Shown here in pieces: positions 1-5,517 of a DNA stretch of 5,517 nucleotides. A model generated the notes under the pieces. It saw nothing but the letters and a program-made list of their open reading frames with translations. It was not told where the DNA came from and did no database searches. Every line of letters begins with the position of its first letter. Within the stretch, counting starts at the first letter, position 1. The DNA is from an uncultured Lysobacter sp. (GTDB lineage: Bacteria > Pseudomonadota > Gammaproteobacteria > Xanthomonadales > Xanthomonadaceae). The DNA is taken from contig CAMLID010000139.1 of NCBI GenBank assembly GCA_946480055.1, positions 1-5,517 on the forward strand, read 5' to 3'. The position numbers and the translations under genes were made by a program.

Positions 1-416
1 TGCATGCCGCCGGCGGCGCGGAAGCGGAAGTGCTCGCCGTTGCGCTCCAGCAGTTCGTACTGGGTGATTTCCAGCTCGCCGTCCCAGACGCCTTCCACGC
101 ACCACAGACCGCAGTGGTCGTGCATCGGGGTGCCCTGGCCCGGGCCCCAGGTCATGGCGACCACGCTGTAGCCCAGCTCGGGGCTGCGATAGATCTCGCG
201 GCGGGCGTAGTGGTCGTCGATCGGGTCGAACACGCAGTCGGGCAGGTGCACGTCGCGGTCGCGGATCAGGCCGCACAGGGTGTTGCGCAGCGCCGCGGTC
301 ACGGCGTGTTCGTCGCCGGCATGGACCGCCTTGTCGATCGCGGCGATCAGCTTGTCGTGGCCCGGGAAGTCCAGATCCGGCAGCGGGTCGTTCTGATGAC
401 GTTGCGTTATGTCCAT
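1..416 (-). CDS. Cysteine dioxygenase family protein (cupin thiol dioxygenase), 3' end outside window
   Basis: The first 138 codons are visible; the C-terminus lies beyond the left edge. The family uses Fe(II) and O2 to oxidise cysteine to cysteine sulfinate, or 3-mercaptopropionate in relatives, in the cytosol. The sequence shows a cupin motif 1: MTWGPGQGTPMHDH at residues 88-101, then W105, C106, G109 and G113. H99 and H101 would be two of the three iron ligands; the third is outside. An ungapped alignment from memory with rat CDO puts R73 on the carboxylate-binding Arg60, W90 on Trp77 and C106 on Cys93, the residue of the Cys-Tyr crosslink. This favours a true cysteine dioxygenase. The ATG at 416 is well bounded, because an in-frame TAG lies four codons upstream (426-428). 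No Shine-Dalgarno sequence precedes it. It lies 70 bases after metX on the same strand. The family call is confident; the exact substrate is inferred. Confidence 0.88.
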   Translation of the reverse strand, partial: MDITQRHQNDPLPDLDFPGHDKLIAAIDKAVHAGDEHAVTAALRNTLCGLIRDRDVHLPDCVFDPIDDHYARREIYRSPELGYSVVAMTWGPGQGTPMHDHCGLWCVEGVWDGELEITQYELLERNGEHFRFRAAGGM

Positions 417-422
417 ATAACC

Positions 423-428
423 ATTCTA
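423..428 (-). promoter_or_regulatory. Possible -10 element (TAGAAT) for a leaderless dioxygenase transcript
   Basis: On the minus strand TAGAAT matches the sigma-70 -10 consensus TATAAT at five of six positions. It ends six bases before the dioxygenase ATG, so transcription would begin at or next to the start codon. That fits the absence of a Shine-Dalgarno sequence. I see no convincing -35 hexamer at 16-18 bp spacing, where the bases are GC-rich, so the call is tentative. Read-through from metX is the alternative. Confidence 0.25.
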
Positions 429-486
429 GCGGCATGGGCGGCCGCCGGCACGTCGGCCGGGCGCCGCGAACGCTGCGGGCTTGGTA

Positions 487-1620
487 TCACAGCTCGGCGA
501 GGAAGCCCGCCACGGCGGGCCCGAAGCGGCCGATATCGACCAGGAAGGCGTCGTGGCCCTGCGGCGACTCCAGCGGCAGGAAGCGGGCGTCGGCGCCGCC
601 GGCACGCAGGCCATCGGCGATCTCCTCCTGCTGCTGCAGCGGGAACAGGATGTCGGTGCGCACGCCGATCGCCAGGGCTTTCTCGAGCTGGATCTTGGCC
701 AGGCCGGCGCGGGTGTCGGCCGGGCCGGCGTCGTCGGCGCCGCGCGCGTAGTCGCCCAGGTCGAACCAGTCCATCGAGCGGCTGAGGTAGAGGTAGCAGT
801 TGGGGTCGAAGCGTCGCACGAAGCGGCGGGCGTGGCCTTCGAGGTAGCTCTCGACTTCGAACTCCAGGCCGAAGGGTTCGTCGTCGGCGCGATCGGAGTC
901 CAGGCGCACGCGGCCGAAGCGGCCGTCCCATTCCAGCGCCGAGCGGTAGGTGATGACGCCGAGCTTGCGCGCCATGCGCATGCCGGCCTCGGGGTAGCTG
1001 CGCTCGTCGTAGCGGCCCTGGTACCAGTGCGGGTCGAGCCGGATCGCTTCGCGCTGGAGCGAGCGGATCGCGATCGAGAACGGCAGCGCGCGCGCGGCGC
1101 CGGAGATGTTGATGTGGCTGCGGGCCAGGCCGGGATGGCGGATCAGCAGGGCCAGCGCGGTCATGCCGCCCATCGAGTTGCCGATCACGCAGGCCAGGCG
1201 CTCGATGCCCAGGCCGCGCACGACCACGGCCGCGGCGTCGGCGCCGTCTTCGATCGAGAGTTCGGGGAAGTCGAGGCGGTAGGGCTCGCGCGTGGCCGGA
1301 TGGATGGACGCCGGGCCGGTCGAGCCTTTGCAGCTGCCCAGCGAGTTCACGCAGATCACGAACCAGCGATCGCTGTCGATCGGCTTGCCGGGGCCGAGCA
1401 TGGCCTCCCACCAGCCCGGTTCCGGGTTGCCGGCGTTGGCCGCGGCATGGGCGTCGGGCGAGAGGCCGGTGACGATCAGGATGGCGTTGTCGCGCGCGGC
1501 GTTGAGTTCGCCCCAGGTTTCGTAGGCAACGCGGGCGCCGTCGAGGCGGCCGCCGCGCTTCATCGGGAAGCCGTCGGGCAGGGCGAAGTAACGGGTGCCG
1601 GGCGGGATGAATTCGGTCAT
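487..1620 (-). CDS. metX: MetX-family O-acyltransferase, probably serine O-succinyltransferase
   Basis: This is a 377-residue alpha/beta-hydrolase-fold acyltransferase, full length for MetX. The nucleophile elbow is GNSMGG with Ser149. The other triad members are probably Asp323 (VRTDILFP) and His356 (SPQGHDAF). The oxyanion/entry motif NSLGSCKGSTGP lies at 92-103. Classical MetX acetylates or succinylates homoserine for methionine synthesis. The N-terminus MTEFIPPGTRYFALP and the NSLGSCKGSTGP and GNSMGG variants resemble Xanthomonas-group MetX proteins, which as I recall were reassigned as serine O-succinyltransferases in a cysteine route that replaces CysE. The cysteine dioxygenase next door fits this. 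The ATG at 1620 has an AGGAAGG sequence 11 bases upstream (1632-1638) and the protein begins as its relatives do. The acyltransferase fold is certain; the substrates serine and succinyl-CoA are inferred, with homoserine as the alternative. Confidence 0.93.
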   Translation of the reverse strand: MTEFIPPGTRYFALPDGFPMKRGGRLDGARVAYETWGELNAARDNAILIVTGLSPDAHAAANAGNPEPGWWEAMLGPGKPIDSDRWFVICVNSLGSCKGSTGPASIHPATREPYRLDFPELSIEDGADAAAVVVRGLGIERLACVIGNSMGGMTALALLIRHPGLARSHINISGAARALPFSIAIRSLQREAIRLDPHWYQGRYDERSYPEAGMRMARKLGVITYRSALEWDGRFGRVRLDSDRADDEPFGLEFEVESYLEGHARRFVRRFDPNCYLYLSRSMDWFDLGDYARGADDAGPADTRAGLAKIQLEKALAIGVRTDILFPLQQQEEIADGLRAGGADARFLPLESPQGHDAFLVDIGRFGPAVAGFLAEL

Positions 1621-1933
1621 GCCGGGTGCTGCCTTCCTGGTTGCGGGCGTCGCGCGCTGGGAGCGGTGTCGGCGCTTGGGGGGACCATTTTGCCTGCGTG
1701 GGCGGGGTGGGGGTTAGGCGCGGTTGGCGATGGGGCGATAACGGGCGGCGATAGGCGGGGTTGTGGGCAAGGCGGGCGTGGTGCGCGCGCCTTGCTCGCC
1801 TGCGCCGGTCTTTAGCTGTTGTCCGCAGGCGGTTGCGCCGAAGGATGTTGCGTGGCGGTGTCGTGCTTCGCGCTTGCGCAGGACCCTCACCCCAACCCCC
1901 TCTCCCGGCAGAAGAGGGGCTTTGGAATGCGGG
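1621..1933. other. Intergenic region between ccmI and metX
   Basis: I see no gene here. Plus-strand frames across it continue the antisense shadow of metX. Near the metX side are G-runs on the plus strand (GGGGGG at 1678-1683, GGG at 1700-1702, GGGG at 1704-1707, GGGGG at 1709-1713, GGGG at 1732-1735). Near ccmI is a hairpin-forming repeat (1884-1923). The metX promoter should be here, but I cannot pick out a credible -35/-10 pair, and I do not recognise a SAM or SAH riboswitch. Confidence 0.7.
1884..1923. repeat. C/G-rich hairpin repeat downstream of ccmI
   Basis: The plus strand carries CCCTCACCCCAACC followed by a perfect 7-bp stem, CCCCTCT (1897-1903) with AGAGGGG (1913-1919), around a 9-base loop, and then CTTT. 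This looks like the CCCTCACCCCAACCCCTCTCCC-type interspersed element found in many copies in Xanthomonadaceae and some other proteobacteria. It starts 14 bases after the ccmI stop, so its transcript could fold at the 3' end of the ccm mRNA. In that direction no U-run follows the stem, so it is not a standard intrinsic terminator; a role in 3'-end protection is possible. The multicopy status is from recall and cannot be tested in one window. Confidence 0.6.
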
Positions 1934-2935
1934 TTATTCGACGACCTGGTCGATGGTGATTTCGACGGTGCCCTTGCTATCGGTGCGCACGGTCTGTGAC
2001 TTCGACGCGAGGTCGCCGGGCTGGGCGATGGCCTGGCCCGAGGCCGAGACGCGGGCGAGCACCGCGACCTGTTCCAGCTGCGAGAGCTTCAGGGTCGGCA
2101 TCGGGCTGTCGCCGTCGTCGAGCACGACTTCGACCGGGAAGTCGCGGGCCGCGAGTTTCTCCACCGCGACCGGCATCGGCGGGCCATTGGGCTGGCGTGC
2201 GAGCACGAACAGGCTGGCGTCGGCGGGCAGCTTGGCGGTCAGCGCAGGGGCGAGTACGACGCGGACCTTGAGGCCGCCGGTGGAGGCGGTCGCGGCCGGC
2301 GCGGGCAGCGGCGGCAGGCCGGCGTCCTTGCGTGCGGCGTCGATCTGTTCGCGCAGGCTGGCGGCGGTGCGCGCATCGACCAGAGCCAGCAGCGGCTCCC
2401 AGGTGCGCGCGGCTTCGGCCGGTTGCTCGGCCTGGCGTTGCGAAATGCCGAGGAACCAGCGTCCGCGCTGGTGCATGGGCTGGATCTCGAGCGCGCGCCG
2501 CAGCAGCGCGATCGCTTCGGCGTCGAACTTGCGGCCTTGCGCGGACAGCACGCGGAACTCCGCGCTTTCCACCAGCAGGTCGGCTTCGTCGGGGGCGAGC
2601 TTGAGCGCGCGCGCCATCGCCTCGCGCGCCTTGGGCAACTGGCCCGCGTCGAGGTAGGCGCGGGCGAGCAGGCGCCAGCCGTCGACGCGGTTGGGCTCGC
2701 GCTGGAGCTGGGCTTCGAGCTGGGCGATGGCGTCTTCGGCGGTCGCGGGCGCGTCGCGGCGCGCCGGATCCAATGCGTCGGGCGTGCCGATCAGGGCGTA
2801 GGTCAGGCCGGTGATCAGGACCAGGCTGGCGAGCACGCCGGCCGCGGCCAGCGGCTTGGCCCGCCACAGCGGGCGCAGCACGTAGCCGAGCACCAGCAGG
2901 GCCAGCGCGACGCTGGCCAGTACGAACACGGTCAT
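1934..2935 (-). CDS. ccmI: Cytochrome c maturation protein CcmI (TPR apocytochrome-binding protein)
   Basis: This 333-residue inner-membrane protein binds apocytochrome c in the periplasm and passes it to the CcmF/CcmH ligation complex. Two hydrophobic segments lie at about 2-20 and 32-50. TPR-like helices follow at about 66-118 (AEDAIAQLEAQL, GWRLLARAYLDAGQ) and 137-205 (ALEIQPMHQRGRWFLG). The 222-333 region is the beta-rich C-terminal domain typical of CcmI (KVRVVLAPAL, LFVLARQPNGPPMPVA). The loop between the two membrane segments is only about 11 residues, much shorter than the long cytoplasmic loop of well-studied CcmI proteins. I chose the ATG at 2935 because GAGGA (2942-2946) sits six bases upstream; an in-frame ATG at 2941 abuts that site. 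The start overlaps the ccmH stop as TGATG. It is the last gene of the visible operon. Confidence 0.93.
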   Translation of the reverse strand: MTVFVLASVALALLVLGYVLRPLWRAKPLAAAGVLASLVLITGLTYALIGTPDALDPARRDAPATAEDAIAQLEAQLQREPNRVDGWRLLARAYLDAGQLPKAREAMARALKLAPDEADLLVESAEFRVLSAQGRKFDAEAIALLRRALEIQPMHQRGRWFLGISQRQAEQPAEAARTWEPLLALVDARTAASLREQIDAARKDAGLPPLPAPAATASTGGLKVRVVLAPALTAKLPADASLFVLARQPNGPPMPVAVEKLAARDFPVEVVLDDGDSPMPTLKLSQLEQVAVLARVSASGQAIAQPGDLASKSQTVRTDSKGTVEITIDQVVE

Positions 2936-3522
2936 CACCATTCCTCGTTGTCGTCGTCGCGCTGGTCCGGCGCGCGTTCGGCGGACGCGGCCTTGGCGCG
3001 GTTGCGCACGATCCCGGCCACCATCGCGCCGCCGGCCAGCAGCACCAGGGCCGGGCCGAACCACAGCAGCCAGGTCTTGGATTCGACCTGCGGACGGTAG
3101 AGCACGAACTCGCCGTAGCGCTCGACCAGGAACTCCTTGATCTCGCGGTCGTTCTTGCCTTCGCGCATCAGCTGCAGCACTTCGCGGCGCAGGTCGTGGG
3201 CGATCTGGGCGTTGGATTCGGCCAGCGACTGGTTCTGGCACATCACGCAGCGCAGCTCGGCGACCAGGGCGTGGAAGCGGGTTTCTTCGCCGGCGTCGCT
3301 GAATTGCAGCGGCGCGGGGTCGCTGGCGGGCTGGGCGGCGAGCGGCGCGGCGGCGGCCAGGGTCAGCAGGGCGATCAGGGCCAGGGTGCGCAGCGAGCCA
3401 AGAGCCAATCCCCCTCGGTCCTTTTTCTGCAAAAGGGGAAGACCAGCGGCGGCTACGTGAGGTCCATCGGCGCGGCTGTTCCCCCTTTCGCAAAAGGAGG
3501 GCTGAGGGGATTCGCTTTTCAT
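2935..3522 (-). CDS. ccmH: Cytochrome c maturation protein CcmH (thiol-redox subunit) with an unusual N-terminal extension
   Basis: CcmH is a membrane-anchored periplasmic protein whose LRCxxCQNQ pair takes part in reducing or holding the CXXCH cysteines of apocytochrome c. Here LRCVMCQNQ spans about 90-98, with C92 and C95. A signal-peptide-like stretch at about 45-63 ends in PLAAQPA (cleavage probably after A63). A membrane anchor (TWLLWFGPALVLLAGG and on) spans about 150-172, followed by a short acidic tail. The 195-residue length is about 40 more than a usual short CcmH. The excess is residues 5-39, encoded by the palindromic repeat at 3407-3512. The ATG at 3522 is chosen because it overlaps the ccmG stop as ATGA, although its ribosome site is weak (GAGAAG). 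In-frame TTG codons at 3432 and 3408 are alternatives that would give a normal signal peptide. The core family is certain; the true N-terminus is not. Confidence 0.92.
   Translation of the reverse strand: MKSESPQPSFCERGNSRADGPHVAAAGLPLLQKKDRGGLALGSLRTLALIALLTLAAAAPLAAQPASDPAPLQFSDAGEETRFHALVAELRCVMCQNQSLAESNAQIAHDLRREVLQLMREGKNDREIKEFLVERYGEFVLYRPQVESKTWLLWFGPALVLLAGGAMVAGIVRNRAKAASAERAPDQRDDDNEEW
2942..2946 (-). promoter_or_regulatory. Ribosome binding site that decides the ccmI start
   Basis: GAGGA on the minus strand lies six bases before the ATG at 2935, inside the last codons of ccmH. The nearby in-frame ATG at 2941 begins immediately after it, too close to be served by it. This supports the shorter CcmI N-terminus (MTVFVLAS) and translational coupling to ccmH. 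Confidence 0.6.
3407..3512. repeat. 106-bp imperfect palindromic repeat (REP/BIME-like) inside ccmH
   Basis: Two arms of about 35 bases face each other. The left arm (3407-3441, plus strand) starts AATCCCCCTC and ends CAAAAGGGGAAG. The reverse complement of the right arm (3478-3512) starts AATCCCCTC and ends GAAAGGGGGAAC. The arms match at roughly three quarters of positions over their length. Each arm can also fold alone: CCTTTT with AAAAGG in the left, and CCTCCTTT with AAAGGGGG (one G-U pair) in the right. A unique 36-base centre separates them. The layout is that of a paired REP-type element. I recall AATCCCC...CCCCTTTTGC...AAAGGGGG palindromes as common in Xanthomonas and Lysobacter genomes, usually between genes. 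Here it lies in the coding sequence right after the ccmH start and keeps the frame open. Confidence 0.75.
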
Positions 3523-4064
3523 CGCGTCTTCTCGACTTCCGCCAGCACCGGCAGCAGTTCGTCGCGGATGGTCGCCTCGCTCATCGGGCCGACGTGCTTC
3601 CAGCGCACCACGCCCTTGGCGTCGACCAGGAAGGTCTCCGGCGCACCGTAGATGCCCCAGTCGATCGCGACCTTGCCGTCGTAGTCGGTCAGGACCATCC
3701 AGTAGGGGTTGCCGTACTGCTCCAGCCAGCGTAGCGCGTCGGCGTGTTCGTCCTTCCAGTTGAAGCCGATCACGCGCACGCGCTTGGTTTCGGCGAAGCG
3801 GGTCAGCACCGGATGCTCGTCGCGGCAGGCCGGGCACCAGCTGCCCCAGACGTTGAGCAGGTAGGGCGAACCGCGCAACTGATCGGAACGCATCAGGCGG
3901 CCGGCTTCGTGCAGCACCGGCAGCGAAAATTCCGGCGCGGGCTTGCCGATCAGCGGCGAGGGCAGGGCCTCGCGGTTGGGATTGCGGCTCAGCCACACGC
4001 CGGCGGCGAGCAGCACGGCGAGTACGGCGAACGCGGCCAGCGGCAACCAGCGGCTCTTGTTCAT
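3519..4064 (-). CDS. dsbE: Thiol:disulfide interchange protein CcmG/DsbE
   Basis: This 181-residue membrane-tethered periplasmic thioredoxin belongs to cytochrome c maturation; it keeps apocytochrome and CcmH cysteines reduced with electrons from DsbD/CcdA. One N-terminal membrane anchor spans about 6-26 and probably stays uncleaved. GKPAPEFSLP at 40-49 opens the thioredoxin fold. The active site is WCPAC with C77 and C80, followed by E83 in the C-x-x-E-H-P pattern typical of CcmG. The cis-proline loop is YGAPETFLVD with P142. Length and motifs match the family throughout. The ATG at 4064 overlaps the ccmF stop as ATGA and has a strong AAGGAGG (4074-4080) nine bases upstream. The stop overlaps the ccmH ATG. 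The gene is also called ccmG. Confidence 0.97.
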   Translation of the reverse strand: MNKSRWLPLAAFAVLAVLLAAGVWLSRNPNREALPSPLIGKPAPEFSLPVLHEAGRLMRSDQLRGSPYLLNVWGSWCPACRDEHPVLTRFAETKRVRVIGFNWKDEHADALRWLEQYGNPYWMVLTDYDGKVAIDWGIYGAPETFLVDAKGVVRWKHVGPMSEATIRDELLPVLAEVEKTR

Positions 4065-5517
4065 GCGGGGTCGCCTCCTTCGATGGCGTCGTCGCGCGGG
4101 TGTTCGGCCAGTGCGCTGCGGCTGTGGGCGAGGATGGGCTCAGGCGCGTTCGTGGCGGGGGCGGCGGCGGTTTCGTCGGCTCGCTTGGGCCGGAAGCGCC
4201 GATCGGCCGCGGCGACGAAGCCGCCCAGCATCATCATCAGCGCGCCGGCCCAGATCCAGCGCACGAACGGCTTGACGTGCACGCGCATCGCCCAGGCGCC
4301 GTCGCCCAAAGGTTCGCCGAGCGCGACATAGAGGTCGCGGCCCAGGCCAGGGTCGATCGCGGCTTCGGTCATGACCTGGCCGCCGCTGGCGTAGGCGCGC
4401 TTTTCCGGATGCATCACGGTCAGCAGGCGATCGTTCTCGAACACGGTCACGGTGCCGCGGTCGGCTTCGAAGTTCGGGCCGGCGCGATGGGCGACGCCGT
4501 CGAAACGGAACGCGTGGCGGCCCAGTTCGACCGTCTGTCCCGGCTTCAGCGCGAGTTCGCGTTGCTGGCTCAGGCCTTCGGTCAGCAGGGCGCCGATCAG
4601 GAACACCGCGACGCCGGCGTGGGCCAGGGTCATGCCGAGCATTTCGGCGGTGTAGCGGGTGCCGTCGCCGCGCAGGCGCGTCCACACGAAGCGCAGCGTG
4701 CCGGCCGCGATCCAGACCGCGCCGCCGACGCCGGCCGCGACCTTCCAGGCGCCCTGCGGGGCCATGAAGTAGGCGCCGATCGCCGCGCCGATGGCCAGGC
4801 CGGCCCAGGGCAGCAGCATCGCCACCGGGCGCGAGACCTGTTCGCGCTGCCAGCGGAACAGCGGCCCGAACGGCAGCAGCAGCACCATCGGCGTCATCAG
4901 CAGCACGAACATCAAGGCGAAGTAGGGCGGGCCGACCGAGAGCTTGCCCAGTTCCAGCGCATCGGCCAGCAGCGGATACAGCGTGCCCAGCAGGACCATC
5001 GCGCAGGCGGTCGTCAGCAGCAGGTTGTTGGCCAGCAGCAGGGTTTCGCGCGAGCTGACCTGGAATGGCTTGCCGGAATCAGGCGTGCCCGGCTCGTCGG
5101 ACGGCGCGCGCAGCGCGTACAGCAGCAGCGAGCCGCCGATCACGATGCCCAGGAAGATCAGCACGAACAGGCCGCGCGACGGATCGGCGGCGAAGGCGTG
5201 GACGCTGGTGAGCACGCCGGAGCGGACCAGGAAGGTGCCCAGCAGCGACAGCGAGAAGGTCGCGATCGCCAGCAACAGGGTCCAGCCGCGGAAGCTGCCG
5301 CGTTTTTCGGTCACCGCCTGCGAATGCAGCAGCGCCGCGCCGGCCAGCCAGGGCATGAAGCTGGCGTTCTCGACCGGATCCCAGAACCACCAGCCGCCCC
5401 AGCCCAGTTCGTAGTACGCCCACCACGAGCCCAGCGCGATGCCCAGGGTCAGGAAGGCCCAGGCGACGTTGGTCCACGGCCGCGTCCAGCGCAGCCAGCG
5501 CGCGTCGACCTTGCCGT
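4061..5517 (-). CDS. ccmF: Cytochrome c haem lyase subunit CcmF, 5' end outside window
   Basis: The last 484 residues of a protein usually about 640-660 long are visible; the reading frame stays open to the right edge. CcmF is the multi-spanning inner-membrane protein that takes haem from holo-CcmE and, with CcmH and CcmI, attaches it to apocytochrome c. The tryptophan-rich haem-handling WWD motif is seen as WGGWWFWDPVEN near 5401-5366. Three conserved histidines are present: HSQ at visible residue 64 and SVHAF at 106 are 42 apart, exactly the spacing of E. coli H261 and H303, and LAHAG at 299 corresponds to H491. About eight further membrane segments, a periplasmic domain (about 313-415) and a last helix (WIWAGALMMMLGGF) follow. 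The first methionine at 5356 lies within the WWD-downstream region and is not the start. The 3' end overlaps dsbE by four bases. Confidence 0.97.
   Translation of the reverse strand, partial: GKVDARWLRWTRPWTNVAWAFLTLGIALGSWWAYYELGWGGWWFWDPVENASFMPWLAGAALLHSQAVTEKRGSFRGWTLLLAIATFSLSLLGTFLVRSGVLTSVHAFAADPSRGLFVLIFLGIVIGGSLLLYALRAPSDEPGTPDSGKPFQVSSRETLLLANNLLLTTACAMVLLGTLYPLLADALELGKLSVGPPYFALMFVLLMTPMVLLLPFGPLFRWQREQVSRPVAMLLPWAGLAIGAAIGAYFMAPQGAWKVAAGVGGAVWIAAGTLRFVWTRLRGDGTRYTAEMLGMTLAHAGVAVFLIGALLTEGLSQQRELALKPGQTVELGRHAFRFDGVAHRAGPNFEADRGTVTVFENDRLLTVMHPEKRAYASGGQVMTEAAIDPGLGRDLYVALGEPLGDGAWAMRVHVKPFVRWIWAGALMMMLGGFVAAADRRFRPKRADETAAAPATNAPEPILAHSRSALAEHPRDDAIEGGDPA
4074..4080 (-). promoter_or_regulatory. 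Strong ribosome binding site for ccmG/dsbE
   Basis: AAGGAGG lies nine bases before the dsbE ATG and inside the last ccmF codons. It supports that start and suggests that dsbE can be initiated directly as well as by coupling to ccmF. Confidence 0.7.

Noticed and set aside
445..460. Small stem CCGGC/GCCGG between metX and the dioxygenase as a terminator
   Set aside because: It has only five base pairs with a six-base loop and no following U-run, as expected by chance in such GC-rich sequence.
30..785. 251-codon open frame on the plus strand
   Set aside because: It runs antisense across both the dioxygenase and metX, and its second half is Arg/Pro/Gly-rich noise.
487..1620. Plain annotation as homoserine O-acetyltransferase
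   Set aside because: The family name fits, but the Xanthomonas-type sequence features and the neighbouring cysteine dioxygenase make serine succinylation more likely; this is kept as an alternative only.
1727..1758. Short GCGAT(A/G) direct repeats as an operator array
   Set aside because: The units are five to six bases, irregularly spaced and G-rich; they are not distinguishable from local composition bias.
481..1815. 444-codon open frame on the plus strand
   Set aside because: It lies antisense to metX, its translation is a low-complexity Ala/Gly/Val/His/Asp-rich string with no recognisable motif, and the minus-strand frame has the full MetX motifs. It is a GC-driven shadow.
1621..1933. 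SAM or SAH riboswitch upstream of metX
   Set aside because: I could not find the conserved core elements of either class, only G/C-rich runs and one short hairpin far from the start.
1761..2657. 298-codon open frame on the plus strand across the intergenic region and ccmI
   Set aside because: The Ser/Ala/Arg-rich translation has no family features, and most of it is antisense to the well-supported ccmI.
2936..3493. Upstream extension of the ccmI frame to a start at 3493
   Set aside because: The added part is an Arg/Pro-rich shadow of ccmH; the real protein begins with a membrane segment after a ribosome site at 2942-2946.
3523..3996. Upstream extension of the ccmH frame to a start at 3996
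   Set aside because: The added part is an out-of-frame reading of dsbE, whose thioredoxin motifs are in the other frame. The ATGA overlap at 3519-3522 gives a natural start.
1..5517. CRISPR array, tRNA, rRNA, insertion sequence or defence cassette
   Set aside because: No regularly spaced repeats, transposase frame, structural RNA or defence-type protein is visible; the coding content is housekeeping.

Overview
The window reads as chromosomal DNA of a GC-rich gammaproteobacterium of the Xanthomonadaceae, probably Lysobacter or a close relative. Three things point there: the strong G/C third-position bias, a MetX protein of the Xanthomonas/Lysobacter kind, and interspersed C-run/G-run palindromes of a type I associate with these genomes. 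The genus is an inference. All convincing genes lie on the minus strand and are transcribed from right to left; the long plus-strand frames are GC-driven shadows.

Right half (about 5517 down to 1934): the distal part of a System I cytochrome c maturation operon, in the order ccmF (5' end outside the window), ccmG/dsbE, ccmH, ccmI. Each junction overlaps by 1 to 4 bases (ATGA, ATGA, TGATG), so the four genes are probably translated as a coupled unit. CcmG (periplasmic thioredoxin) and CcmH (LRCxxCQNQ) handle reduction and holding of apocytochrome cysteines, CcmI (TPR protein) binds the apocytochrome, and CcmF is the membrane haem-transfer component. The oddity is a 106-bp palindromic repeat lying inside the 5' end of ccmH. 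It is read in frame and gives CcmH a leader of roughly 40 residues ahead of its signal peptide.

Middle (1621-1933): 313 bases without a gene. It holds a C/G-rich hairpin repeat just after ccmI and a G-tract cluster nearer the next gene.

Left part (1620 down to 1): a MetX-family acyltransferase, more likely a serine O-succinyltransferase for cysteine synthesis than a homoserine acetyltransferase, followed after 70 bases by a cysteine dioxygenase-type cupin that runs off the left edge. If both assignments hold, the pair joins the first step of cysteine synthesis to the first step of cysteine oxidation. The dioxygenase start has no Shine-Dalgarno sequence but has a -10-like hexamer directly in front of it.

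I do not see an undescribed multi-gene system here. The points most worth a second look are the repeat-derived CcmH leader, the residue signature of the dioxygenase, and the cysteine-metabolism pairing.
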